DNA from: Nothophaeocryptopus gaeumannii | Lineage: Eukaryota > Ascomycota > Dothideomycetes > Mycosphaerellales > Mycosphaerellaceae | Assembly (NCBI GenBank): GCA_031771865.1 | Contig: JASISA010000023.1 | Coordinates: 62,001 to 126,000, forward strand | DNA length: 64,000 nt | Direction of reading: 5' to 3' | Part shown: positions 55,365-64,000 of the stretch, one piece after another | Numbering within the stretch: the first letter of the stretch is position 1 | Layout of the letters: each line of letters begins with the position of its first letter | The notes under the pieces: model-generated | Told to the model about the DNA's origin: nothing | The model's database searches: none | The model's input: only the letters and a program-made list of their open reading frames with translations | Position numbers and translations under genes: made by a program

Positions 55365-55685
55365 GTATATAATAGTGTCCATGATATTACTAATCTATTA
55401 TTTACTATTTAGTTATACTACTACTATAGATATTATAACGTTATTACTATAAATTACTTCTATATTTACTACTACTCTTAACTATTACTTATCATGCTAT
55501 ATAGAGCTATCGACTAATACTACTTATAAGTTATAGCTTTTAATTTAGTCTCTATATTAAACTCTTTAGATAACTATCCTTTTTCTCTTAAACTACTAGT
55601 AGCGCTTGAGTAATAGCTACTACCTTTACTACAAATAGTCTATACTCTCTTAATCTTTTACCTATTAAAAAGAGATTTTTTTCAA
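55365..55685. repeat. AT-rich block with many TA steps, RIP-like
   Basis: About 320 bp is far richer in A and T than either flank, with a high density of TpA (CTATTATTTACTATTTAG-like phrases) and few CpA. The edges are sharp. This is what a heavily RIP-mutated repeat fragment looks like, though an unmutated AT-rich satellite cannot be excluded. No open frame survives. Confidence 0.6.
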
Positions 55686-56441
55686 AGCGCTAGCGCGTAC
55701 CCGACACTGTTTAGTTTAGACTGTTTCGGATTAGTCCGATCGACGAACCAGTAACGGCAACTATTCAATAACCGGCACGCGAACCAGTTCACAGACCGAC
55801 CACCTCGGATCATCGCGGACGCACGGTCACCTTGTAATCTTATGGATACCTGCGGCGGGTGGATAAGGCGTTCGGTGGGCGATGGCGACATTCCAGGGGA
55901 TAGGGGGGGGGGGAGGCTTGCGGTCGCTCTTGAAGATGTGGACGCCCTGCTGCTGTGGCCCATGATGGGTCCTTCTTCATCAATCATCGTCCACTCTCCA
56001 ACTGCTTCTCACTCGTTTGTTTGGACCTATTGCCACTCTAAAAGCCTGGATCCGGGAGCGAGGCGCACAGGTATGGAGTGGCCCGGGAGATTACTTCGCC
56101 GTTGAAGAAGGAGACGTTTATCCAACCTCGCACATGCCTTGAGTGCGCCCTGTTCACGCTTACCGGTTGTCGACAAATTCACGGAAGCGATCGAGACACG
56201 ATTGTCAGAGCGCACGAAACTCGCTTCGATCCCTATTGACGCGACCGAGATCCAACACGAAAGCATTGAAGATCAGTCGAGCATGACTTGTTGATCACTG
56301 GCCTCTCTGGAAACCTCAGTACTACCTTCAATCAGCTCAAGAGTCGTTGACAATCAACCACATCCACCACAACACATCTGGAGGGTCAAAGGCTGCAGAA
56401 AAAGTTTGTGTTGGTCGCGCAGACATCCTTTGACCCTCGGC

Positions 56442-57752
56442 ATGGCATCAAACGGCTATAACTTTTATTACGACTTCCTTGGAAGATCTGAGACGACAAA
56501 CAGCTGGCCCACATCTCGTAGGACAGCTTTGGCAGCCCTGAGTGTTTTCTGTGTCTCTCTGTTTATGCTTGGGGCTCTGGTTCAGCAAAGATCAAATACG
56601 TGGCCGGTGTCTGCTTCCGGGTAGGTACTACCGGTTCTCCTCTTAACGTGATACGTTGCACAATATGCTCCATAGATGCTGTGATGGCCTGGCCGCTGAC
56701 GTCTCACGTTTATCAATAGGAACGAAATTGTTGGCGACTACTCCCATACTACACAGACTCCGCTCCACGACATTCTCGATGGCCATGCATCCTTATCTGC
56801 CGAACAGTATATGCAATATATCGCTGGGCATGTGCGCAAGGTTGATGCGCCCAAGTTTTCAGTCTACGAAGCAATACCATGGTATCTGCCTAAAAATGGA
56901 ACACATGTAATCTGGAGAGAGCCAGTTGGAGAGGACCTATGCATAATCGACCTCGACAGCAGGGAATTCAACAAGTCTGGTCAAATATGGGGCAATGAGA
57001 CGATGAGCTGGGCGAGCGGACACGTTCACGGCCTGTCACTTGGTATCCTGAACCACTGGCTATACGCAAAGATTCACGGGTACAAGTACTATTACATCAA
57101 CACCGAAGAATTTGCAGACGGTCGACGAGCATCTTGGAAAAAGCCGATGATCATGTCAAAGATTCTCCGAAAGCACAAGACCTGCATCTACATTGATTCC
57201 GACGCCGTGTTCCCCAATCTCGATCTCCCATTCGAATGGCTGATGAACTTCTGGACTCTTGATCCGGCAAACAATTCCCTCGCACTCGCGTACGATCCCG
57301 ACCTCAGAAAGAACAAGGACGAGTTCACTAAGACCTATCTCAACACCGGCTTCATCATCGCCCAGAACAAGCCTCGTACATTCGAGATCTTGGACGACTG
57401 GCGCCTCTGTCCCGACGAAGGCGGCCGCCATCCCAACTGCACTCGTTTCCGGCAGAATTACGCGGGCGGTGTCACAGACCAAGGCGGATTCGGTACATAC
57501 ATACGATACGATTACCCGCGCGATATTAAAGGTCTACCGTGCGGACAGGCGAATGGTTTCTCGATGAGTGAAACGGAGTGTGCGGGGCATTTCATACAGC
57601 ATTTGTGGACTGGGAAGGATATATGGATTAAGATTGTTGTAGGACGACAGATGCCGGGAGACCTGCTGGAGGTGTTTCATAAGAGGTTTGTGAGAGAGAA
57701 GTCGGAGTTCTGGAGGCCGGAACAGGGTTTGTTGCCGCTTGATCTGGATTAG
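56442..57752 (+). CDS. Type II membrane glycosyltransferase, GT34-like
   Basis: Exons 56442-56620 and 56720-57752 (99-nt intron with GCTGAC branch site) give 403 residues. A short cytosolic N-terminus is followed by one membrane span (LAALSVFCVSLFMLGALV, about 29-46), a stem with N-glycosylation sites, and a catalytic domain with a DSD motif in CIYIDSDAVFPNL, plus LNTGFIIAQN. It is most like the galactosyl/mannosyl transferases of the GMA12/MNN10 type that act in the Golgi on N- or O-glycans. The exact donor sugar is not shown. Start chosen at MASNGYNFYYDF; an upstream in-frame non-ATG extension is not used. Confidence 0.78.
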
Positions 57753-58164
57753 CGAGGTGTTCTTTGGGTTGGGGGATGGAGTTTTGCTTGGCTGGATGGG
57801 AGGGAATATGTATAGGATGCATGGTGACAGGAAATGGCTAGGGCCGCCAAGATCGAGGTATTTGTGTGTTTTGCGACATCACTTTTGCCAGTCTACACTG
57901 ATCGATCGAAAGAGTGATGGGAAATAACAAAGACACTTTGAGAACTTGTATTGGGAAAAAAAGACGTGGGTTTCAATGATACTCGCGCTCAAGACATGAC
58001 TGGCTTGCACTATACGGCGCGATCACTTCTGAATCTTCAATCAATGGATATATCCTTTAATCCCGACATGTCGACGATTTCACTGAGTAGCTGGTCACCT
58101 CCCCGTGACCAGCGACAGTTTGAATGTCAGCTCGATTTACACGTTCAACAGCATCGCTCGGACG
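57753..58164. other. Intergenic region
   Basis: 3' flank of the glycosyltransferase and the presumed former leader of the chitinase pseudogene. Nothing else recognised. Confidence 0.35.
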
Positions 58165-58937
58165 AATATAGCAGTCTACTGGGGCGCAAGCCCAGCAATA
58201 GCCAACGGAGGTCTCCTTCACCCTCTGCCAGAACCCCAACGTCGACATCCTCATCATCGCCTTTCTAAGAGACTATTTGCGGACCCAATGGCTATCCGAC
58301 CCTCCAAATCGGCGGTAACTCCTGCAAAGGCGCAAACACAGCCCAAAAAGCCACCGCTCCTAAATCACCCAGTGCCAGGCAATTGGAAAGCCTGTTTTAT
58401 CAAGTCTGGGAGGCTCGAAAAGGAACAGGAAACTTCACCTCAGTGGCACAAGCAGTCGGGTTCGCGGACACAATATAGTCGCTCTTCGGCGCAAATTTAT
58501 ACAACGGAAACGACGTCACCCATCCGACCTTTTGGTTCCAGCGTCGTTGCTTGACGAGTTTGATATCGATGCTGAGAATGTTTATGCCCCTTCCATTCAT
58601 TCCCACCTTCGCTTCTGCGCTGAGAGCAAAGTATGCCACGGAATCCAGCAAGAGGTACGATCTTTCCGGATCGCCGCATTGCCCTACTCCAGATACGAGG
58701 AGCCCGTTGAAGGCGATGAGGCAGTTCGACTGGGTGTGGCCGCGGTTTTGCAATGTGAGGAAGTGTAATGTAGATAGTGCAAGTTTCTTGACTTCGATCG
58801 AGGCTTGGTCGGAGCAGTTGAGTGGAGACAGGTCTGGAGGAGGGCCAAGGCTGTTTCTTGGGATTGCTGTGAGCAACTTTAGAAGGAGTGGATCTATTCC
58901 AGGGGCGGGTCATTCGGGGTATTTGAGTGGGGATTGA
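58165..58937 (+). pseudogene. GH18 class III chitinase, decayed
   Basis: Scattered pieces in all three plus frames line up with a GH18 chitinase. NIAVYWG is at 58165-58185; then in another frame TLCQNPNVDILIIAFL, an IGKPVLSSLGG segment, FTSVAQAVGFADTI*SLFG, and the catalytic DxxDxDxE as DEFDIDAE at 58553-58576. Further on come SGSPHCPTPDTRSPLKAM and FDWVWPRFCN, ending at 58935-58937. There are at least three frame changes and two in-frame TAGs (58199-58201 and 58476-58478; the latter sits where Trp is usual). No signal peptide could be placed. Enzyme lost. Confidence 0.75.
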
Positions 58938-59295
58938 CACGAAGGAAGTGAAGAATATTGGGGGCTTGATGTAATGGGATGGAAGTTTGGCACGGGCGAG
59001 GGATGAGTTTGGGATCGATTACTTGACTTATGCGAGGCAAGCCCTTTCGAGTCTTTTCAGAAGGCGTTAGGCCTTCTCAAGATCCCCATTACCACATCCA
59101 TCTCCTGATTTTCTTTCGAAGACATCCCTTTCGCAACAGAACGCATCATATCCTCCAAAGCCTGCAAAGCACACCATGCACCCAACTCTCACCCTCAGAG
59201 CCCCTTACTTCTCAAATTCTCAGATCCGCAACGAACTGCTCATCTGCCTTCGAGGTATCTAGTCATTCCCTTGCCAAAAGAGCGCGTCACGTCCC
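58938..59295. other. Intergenic region
   Basis: No feature seen between the chitinase pseudogene and the minus-strand unknown gene. Confidence 0.35.
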
Positions 59296-59917
59296 TCAAA
59301 GCCGCCAGAGCGCACGGTGCAACCATGTGCCAGGGCCAGAATTCCTGCCCTCCATGACAACCTCAACCATCTCCTTCAGACCCAGGTTACACTTTCTCTG
59401 CTCTAGAAGCTCCTCCTGTACCATCTCCTCCAATGCCTTCTCAACCTATAGAGCGAAGGACAGAAAGTTAGCGCGTGTCTTAGACATCGGATGGATTCCA
59501 GCTTTGGAATTCTTACCCAATTATGACAGTTGAACAGGTTACGCTTGTCATTATCAATCCCAACCGCTTCCAGAAACGCACACATCTCCTCAGACGTCGC
59601 GGACTTCTCGAGAAAGCCCCCTTCGATCTTCTTCACGAAATTCTCATGAGTAGCTGGATCGTCCAGGGTTTGGCGGGGATCGAACTCGTAGGATCCACTG
59701 GCATCGCTGCGACGATTGGCGGTGTTGTCGAGTCGTTGAATTTCAGGTAGAGCGCGGTGTGGCGGAGGTCCTGCCAGTCGACTCTGCTACCCTTGTACAC
59801 GATGATACTGATGTGGGGATTCGTGGGTGATGCTGTCGACGGTTTGGAGGACTGAGGCGCGGTGCTGGATTGCGCGGCTCTGCGACGTACGACTGGTATC
59901 TGTGTCACAACCGCCAT
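59296..59917 (-). pseudogene. Unknown small protein, probably frameshifted
   Basis: Minus-strand pieces: 59917 to about 59715 (MAVVTQIPVVRRR ... HISIIVYKGSRVDWQDLRHT), then a different frame (GSYEFDPRQTLDDPATHENF, VKKIEGGFLEKSATSEEM, FNCHNW) to 59517, then after a 71-nt GT-AG intron (59446-59516) VEKALEEMVQEELLEQRK to TGA at 59296-59298. The phrases VDWQDLRHTALYL, EFDPR and FNCHNW resemble an uncharacterised fungal family known to me only by pattern. A one-base shift near 59720 separates the pieces; a 56-nt intron could also bridge them but would delete EFDPR. Function unknown. Confidence 0.35.
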
Positions 59918-60262
59918 GACGAGTGTCTCGATTCCGCGTCTGCCAAGTATGATCGAGGTAGAAAGCAACCGGACCTCACGAGTCTGCAAGAAAGGCGACC
60001 AAGTTCATATCCCGTCCCGCTTGACAAAGGAAGTCCAGTCGGGTGCTTGGAAGTCGAGTCGGTAGGGGTCTGCTGTGCACAGTCCGTGCGCAAGGTCCAT
60101 AGCGATCACATGGCAACGACATCGCTCTTCTTCAACGTCGTGGAAGACGACTACGATGCGAACCACATCCATTCGCTTTTCTATGTACAGTTGATCCATT
60201 TATCTCTATCACTCACATGCAGCATTCGTCGCGTACACTCTGCCCTCTTACCACCAAGCCAC
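59918..60262. other. Intergenic region
   Basis: No gene or repeat seen. Confidence 0.35.
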
Positions 60263-62095
60263 TTACACAGGCGGCGGCACATTCGCCAACCCCAATCTTC
60301 TCCTCGCCGAAAGATAATACTCATACAATCTCAACTTCACCGCGACCTTCAGATACTCAATAGTCGCACCGCTCAGCTTCCACACATTAGATGGCCAAAG
60401 AGGCGATCCCTTGATCCCACCCAAAGACTCTTTCCAGACACAATGCGCCGCGTATCTCGCGAGGATCAAGAATGATCTCATAGGCCCTTGCGAGGTATGC
60501 AGATTTTCGTCCAGACTTCGCGTCAGATCGTTGGTCTTCAGGATCAAGAGGATGATGCGCGGCACTCTTCCGAGAAGACCCACCAGCTTTTCGATGAGGT
60601 CTTCGCCCATCTGGTCAGAAAGGGAGCGCTTCTCTTCGGCGTTTCGTTCCGTGGCTACGCTGGATGTGACCACGCTATAGTCGCGTCCCGTGATGGCCGA
60701 TGCGAAGATCGGGAATTCATCGTCACCAATGCCAGCGATTTCGTAGGCGTACTTTCGCATGGTTGGAATGTCAGTATCGAGGACTGCAAGCCACATGTGC
60801 GCGTACGCTCTTCGAAGATGCAATGGTATGTCCCTGTACAATCCGTGGTCATAGAGAATCACGTCAAAGTTCCGTGGTTTCCGCCTACTGTCATTCCGTC
60901 TGATGGCCAAGTTCCCACCGTGAGGGTCGCAGTGCAGAGGCGCTCCGTCTCCAAAGATCATCTCGTTAAAGATGCGTGCTAGAGCCGCTGACACTTCATC
61001 TCGAGATATGCCATTGGCGTCCAGATACTCCAGATCATCAGGCCGGTGCCCAGTGATAAACTCCATTACCAGCATCCTTCGCTCTGCATGGTACACCTCC
61101 GGAATGATCAAGGGTGTCTTTGGGAACTTGCTGAAGTACGCCTTCATGCGCATCGCATTGCTTCCCTCCTCTCGGAAGTCCAGCTCCTTTGGCAAAGACA
61201 CCTCCATCTCATCGCTCAGCCAGGTTAGATCGTATTCCGGAAACCAGTACTTCAGCGTTCGGAACGTGTATCGCGTGAGCCACATGTCGAGATTCGCCCA
61301 TTCATCCAAGCTGGGATGCTGGACCTTCACGGCCACCTTCTCGCCCGTGTCCTTCATCCTCGCAATGTGTACTTGCGCCAAGCTGGCAGCTCCAATGGGC
61401 TCGGCAGAGAAATCCGAGAAGTAATCTTCCAGCGATTTTCCAGTATCGTGCTTTACCATCTCTTCAACGCTGGCATAGCTGGACACAGGACACTTGTCCT
61501 GCAGTGGTATGAAAGTCTCGCACCACTCATTCGGCAGCAAGTAGTTCAAACTTGTCAAATGCTGGCCCAACTTGATATAGATGGATCCATTCTTCTCCAT
61601 CGCCCTCAAAGTCCTCAATGCGCATCTCTTATGGCAAGCCAAGATATCCTCTTGAAACTTCGGATCATCCCAATCTTCTCTCTTCAGGATCTTGCGATAG
61701 TCCATGATGCACAGATATAAACACGCCACCACTCTCCCGCTCCTTTCTGTTGCAATGTACATATGCCGTGCCTGTTCACTGAACGCCAGCGCTCCCATGC
61801 CTGTCAAGAAAATCACCGTCGCGGCGATCGCAACTTTCCTCCGCTCTTGCGGATTCTTGATCCGATCCCTCCATGCCCTTTGGCCAGCTTGCGAGTATGC
61901 CCTCTGGAACGTCTGATTGTACGCGATTGTGTTGCTCGTCGAGTGTCGCAATCGCGACTGCTGTTGAAGCAGCCTCGGTTGGGCGAGATCATGTTGTTGG
62001 GATCGCAGACATTGTCGGCACGTCCAAGAAGTTGTTCGACGCGTGACGGTGTTGAAGGTGTAGATCGCCTTCCAAGGCGATATGAGTGATTTCAT
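60263..62095 (-). CDS. ADCK/UbiB-type kinase-like protein, MCP2-like, mitochondrial
   Basis: 610 residues from ATG 62095; the frame is open to 62209 but this ATG begins a plausible mitochondrial leader rich in Arg and Ser. A membrane segment (VAIAATVIFLTGMGALAF) lies near 88-105. UbiB-family motifs follow: the KxGQ motif in IKLGQHL (175-178), the Ala-rich loop EPIGAASLAQVH, the VAVKVQHP Lys, ELDFREEG, the catalytic-loop motif LHCDPHGGNLA and the metal-binding DHG. The family are atypical kinases or ATPases of the inner membrane linked to ubiquinone or lipid homeostasis; yeast MCP2 is the likeliest relative. No introns seen. Confidence 0.87.
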   Translation of the reverse strand: MKSLISPWKAIYTFNTVTRRTTSWTCRQCLRSQQHDLAQPRLLQQQSRLRHSTSNTIAYNQTFQRAYSQAGQRAWRDRIKNPQERRKVAIAATVIFLTGMGALAFSEQARHMYIATERSGRVVACLYLCIMDYRKILKREDWDDPKFQEDILACHKRCALRTLRAMEKNGSIYIKLGQHLTSLNYLLPNEWCETFIPLQDKCPVSSYASVEEMVKHDTGKSLEDYFSDFSAEPIGAASLAQVHIARMKDTGEKVAVKVQHPSLDEWANLDMWLTRYTFRTLKYWFPEYDLTWLSDEMEVSLPKELDFREEGSNAMRMKAYFSKFPKTPLIIPEVYHAERRMLVMEFITGHRPDDLEYLDANGISRDEVSAALARIFNEMIFGDGAPLHCDPHGGNLAIRRNDSRRKPRNFDVILYDHGLYRDIPLHLRRAYAHMWLAVLDTDIPTMRKYAYEIAGIGDDEFPIFASAITGRDYSVVTSSVATERNAEEKRSLSDQMGEDLIEKLVGLLGRVPRIILLILKTNDLTRSLDENLHTSQGPMRSFLILARYAAHCVWKESLGGIKGSPLWPSNVWKLSGATIEYLKVAVKLRLYEYYLSARRRLGLANVPPPV

Positions 62096-62461
62096 CGCAT
62101 CGTATTTGTATCGGTATATGCCTCTGAATAGGCAATGTGGTGTTGTAATGGAACATACAAAAACAAAGGGAGTTTCACAGAGTTTGGACGACATCATGGA
62201 GATCGGCACCCGGTGCTTCGGTCCGTCAGGGAAGATCTCGGAATCAACAAGGCACGTGCGTCTGAAGAAAGCAGATAGCCTGGACTGAGGTATTGTATAT
62301 TGTACTCATGCTCGATCTTTGTCTCATTTGATAGTCTATCTGGTGTCTGCAGTCAACTCTTCGCGAGTCCTGTCGTGCCCAGTGCTATGCAGAAGCAATC
62401 AAAGAGTCATAAAGTCAGGCTCATACAGCGAGCCAACTCCCGATGCATGCTCTGCGTGCTG

Positions 62462-62779
62462 CTACTTCATCTTCTCATGCTTCGTCAGATATCCCATAGG
62501 ATAATCTATGCTCGTTCTCACACCGGTAACGCCATCGCTAATGCAGTTGTAAAACATGGGCTCTTCTGGAAATTGCTTCCGCAGGCTTGGACAGTCTGGG
62601 TTGACGCAAGCGCACCAGTTGTTAGTGATCCGGTAGCATTTCCAGGTCATCCAAAATCCGGTACCGCCCTGGTAGAAGCAGTAGAGTATGAAGCCAAAAA
62701 GCAAGGCTAAGATGCTGAGGACCAAGATGGCCGTGTATGGGCTGCTGAATTCCCAAGCGAGATACCTTGCGCCACACAT
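62462..62779 (-). CDS. Possible small Cys-rich membrane protein
   Basis: 105 residues from ATG 62779. One membrane span (TAILVLSILALLFGFILYCF) precedes a Cys-rich C-terminal part. It starts 48 bp beyond the UBC9 stop, in the same orientation. It could be a real small gene, or UBC9 3' UTR with chance coding look. A GTAAGT lies just after the UBC9 stop, so splicing in the UBC9 3' UTR is also possible. Confidence 0.3.
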   Translation of the reverse strand: MCGARYLAWEFSSPYTAILVLSILALLFGFILYCFYQGGTGFWMTWKCYRITNNWCACVNPDCPSLRKQFPEEPMFYNCISDGVTGVRTSIDYPMGYLTKHEKMK

Positions 62780-62827
62780 GTTAGTGGAGGTTTCTCGATG
62801 CAAGCTTGCCAAGCGTCGACTGACTTA

Positions 62828-63417
62828 CTACGGCGCTGGGTTATCCTTCACGACCTGGCGAACCCGCTTCTCGTAGGCAACCCTGTCCTTCTTGAACAAG
62901 TTGTAGGCATCAGCCTGAGCGGGCGACTCTGGGTTGACCTCATCGAGCAACATCTGAATGCCAAGCAGGATCTCCTTGATGGTGATTGCGGGCTTCCAAC
63001 CTTCCTCCTCGTTCAAGATCGATAAGCAGACGGTGCCGGATGGATAGACGTTCGGGTGAAAGAGCGGCGGCACGAACTTGCACTTAGGTGGCTTCGTGGG
63101 GTACTCTGTGCCTCAGTCAGTCACTGTGCTCACTTGCAGCTTTTGGGTGGTCTTCACTTTGCTCACCGTCAGGGAACTGCATCTCGAGCTTGAAGAGTCC
63201 ACCCTCCCAGATCGTCTTGTCCTTGCCTGGAATCGCGCAGTCCCACTTCTTCAGATCAAGCACACCTTGTGTGTTCTTCGTTGGTCGCGCGACGAAACCG
63301 AAGGGGTGATCTTTGCGCCATTGCTTGCTGTGACAGTATTAGTGCCCGGCTATCTCCAAGAGTGGAGTTGATGTATGCGTACCGCTCTTCTTGCAGTCGC
63401 GAGATAGTGAGCGACAT
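62828..63417 (-). CDS. UBC9: UBC9, SUMO-conjugating E2
   Basis: Exons (minus strand) 63417-63383, 63327-63167 and 63105-62828 give 157 residues, the usual length. It begins MSLTISRLQEERKQWRKDHP. The HPN motif is at 82-84 and the catalytic Cys at 92 in SGTVCLSIL, followed by EEGWKPAITIKEILLG and the C-terminal FKKDRVAYEKRVRQVV. Transfers SUMO to substrates in the nucleus. Introns of 55 and 61 nt join in exact frame; the second has a CTGAC branch site. Ends with TAG. Confidence 0.95.
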
Positions 63418-63918
63418 GTTGTTGGTCGTGTGTGATCGTTCACAGTAGATGCGATCAGTGGGGTGTGCAAAGCGGAAGCGGATGTGGAGGTTGTTTGATA
63501 GAGCGTCGTTGGCACAGGCAGACGGGCTTTTATCCAGTCCGGCTCGCACCTGCCAAACCTCACCTGTCATGCATGTGCTCCGGCAGAAGTGAAGTGAAGA
63601 AAGTCGCATTGCACAGAACCTCACTCCCTCAAGAACATCGGGAAGGCGAGACAAAGCTCGGACCCGAAAGCAATCAATGCGGCAGCATGTGGGGCAGGCA
63701 CGATGCCGCGGCCGGTCCACATTCAACTTGATCCGACTCTGCGGTAAGGACACACGCAATCATTCACTTACTCACTTTCGGCTTGTTTCAGATGCATGTG
63801 ATTCTGCCGATGAGTCGCATGTGACGAGTCGCTAAGGCCTAATTGAAGGCATACAAGACTCACTCCAGTCCCCAACTACCCCGCGCCTGGTGGACTACAC
63901 GTTTCACGATCGATCACC
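63418..63918. promoter_or_regulatory. Shared promoter region of UBC9 and PEX19
   Basis: Head-to-head starts 501 bp apart. No specific sites claimed. Confidence 0.45.
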
Positions 63919-64000
63919 ATGGCAGACAAGCCACGGCAAGAAACAACGACACACGCTCCGGACCCAGACGAAGACGACCTTGACGATCTCGACGATGTGC
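63919..64000 (+). CDS. PEX19: PEX19-like, N-terminal fragment at window edge
   Basis: ATG 63919 opens MADKPRQETTTHAPDPDEDD followed by LDDLDDV at the window end. The acidic DDLDDLDDV phrase is the usual start of fungal PEX19, the cytosolic receptor for peroxisomal membrane proteins. Only 27 codons are visible, so the call depends on that short phrase. Incomplete at the 3' side. Confidence 0.6.
   Translation, partial: MADKPRQETTTHAPDPDEDDLDDLDDV

Larger units (their letters stand above)
54499..56441. other. Intergenic region with several short repeats and an AT-rich block
   Basis: No gene. 54847-54885 has three copies of a 13-bp TTTTGATGCCCGA unit, followed near 54895-54920 by CGCT-type tetranucleotide repeats. 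55365-55685 is AT-rich (separate entry). An 11-base G run lies at 55903-55913. Confidence 0.5.

Noticed and set aside
26336..58937. UAG reassigned to tryptophan across the genome
   Set aside because: GH5, RUD3, PSF2 and UBC9 in this window all end at TAG exactly where the families end, so TAG is a working stop here.
1..64000. CRISPR arrays or prokaryotic operons
   Set aside because: No regular short direct repeats with spacers; the genes have introns and are eukaryotic.

Overview
The window is nuclear DNA of a filamentous ascomycete (Pezizomycotina; Dothideomycetes is a reasonable guess, not proven). The reasons are short introns (about 45-110 nt) with GCTGAC-type branch sites, fungal housekeeping genes (LST8, RUD3, PSF2, ALG10, UBC9, PEX19), a Tad-like LINE, and decayed copies whose premature stops fit C-to-T change at CpA, as in repeat-induced point mutation (RIP).

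Layout. 1-1.7 kb: no gene, imperfect repeats. 1.7-6.9 kb: a full-length but broken non-LTR retrotransposon on the minus strand, bounded by a 13-bp target-site duplication. 7-9.4 kb: no clear gene; about three imperfect 152-bp repeats. 9.7-11.4 kb: a disordered protein with two CCHC-like metal sites. 11.4-15 kb: no supported gene. 15.0-25.2 kb: LST8, a secreted GH5 glucanase, the golgin RUD3 and a catalase-like heme protein.

26.3-42.8 kb is the most unusual part. A divergent gene pair occurs twice. Each pair has an HSP70-like (HSPA12-type) ATPase on the minus strand and, head-to-head on the plus strand, a two-domain protein I do not recognise. Copy A is at 26.3-30.4 kb and copy B at 35.6-40.2 kb. 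Each is followed downstream by an F-box-type gene; an alpha/beta hydrolase and a flavin monooxygenase follow pair A, and a GNAT acetyltransferase follows pair B. The ATPase of copy A is open across four exons, its partner has one in-frame TAA, and both genes of copy B carry in-frame TAGs. At two TAG positions the copy A ATPase has Trp.

42.9-64 kb: glutathionyl-hydroquinone reductase-like ECM4, ALG10, PSF2, mitochondrial uL3, a Zn2Cys6 regulator fused to a maltose-acetyltransferase-like domain that has lost its expected catalytic His, an AT-rich block, a type II membrane glycosyltransferase, a GH18 chitinase pseudogene, a possibly frameshifted unknown gene, an ADCK/UbiB-type mitochondrial kinase-like protein, UBC9, and the first codons of PEX19.

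The conserved genes serve TORC signalling, Golgi tethering, N-glycan assembly, DNA replication, mitochondria, SUMO conjugation and peroxisome biogenesis. They are independent housekeeping units, several in head-to-head pairs (ALG10/PSF2, RUD3/catalase-like, UBC9/PEX19). All exon models come from reading the sequence and have no transcript support.
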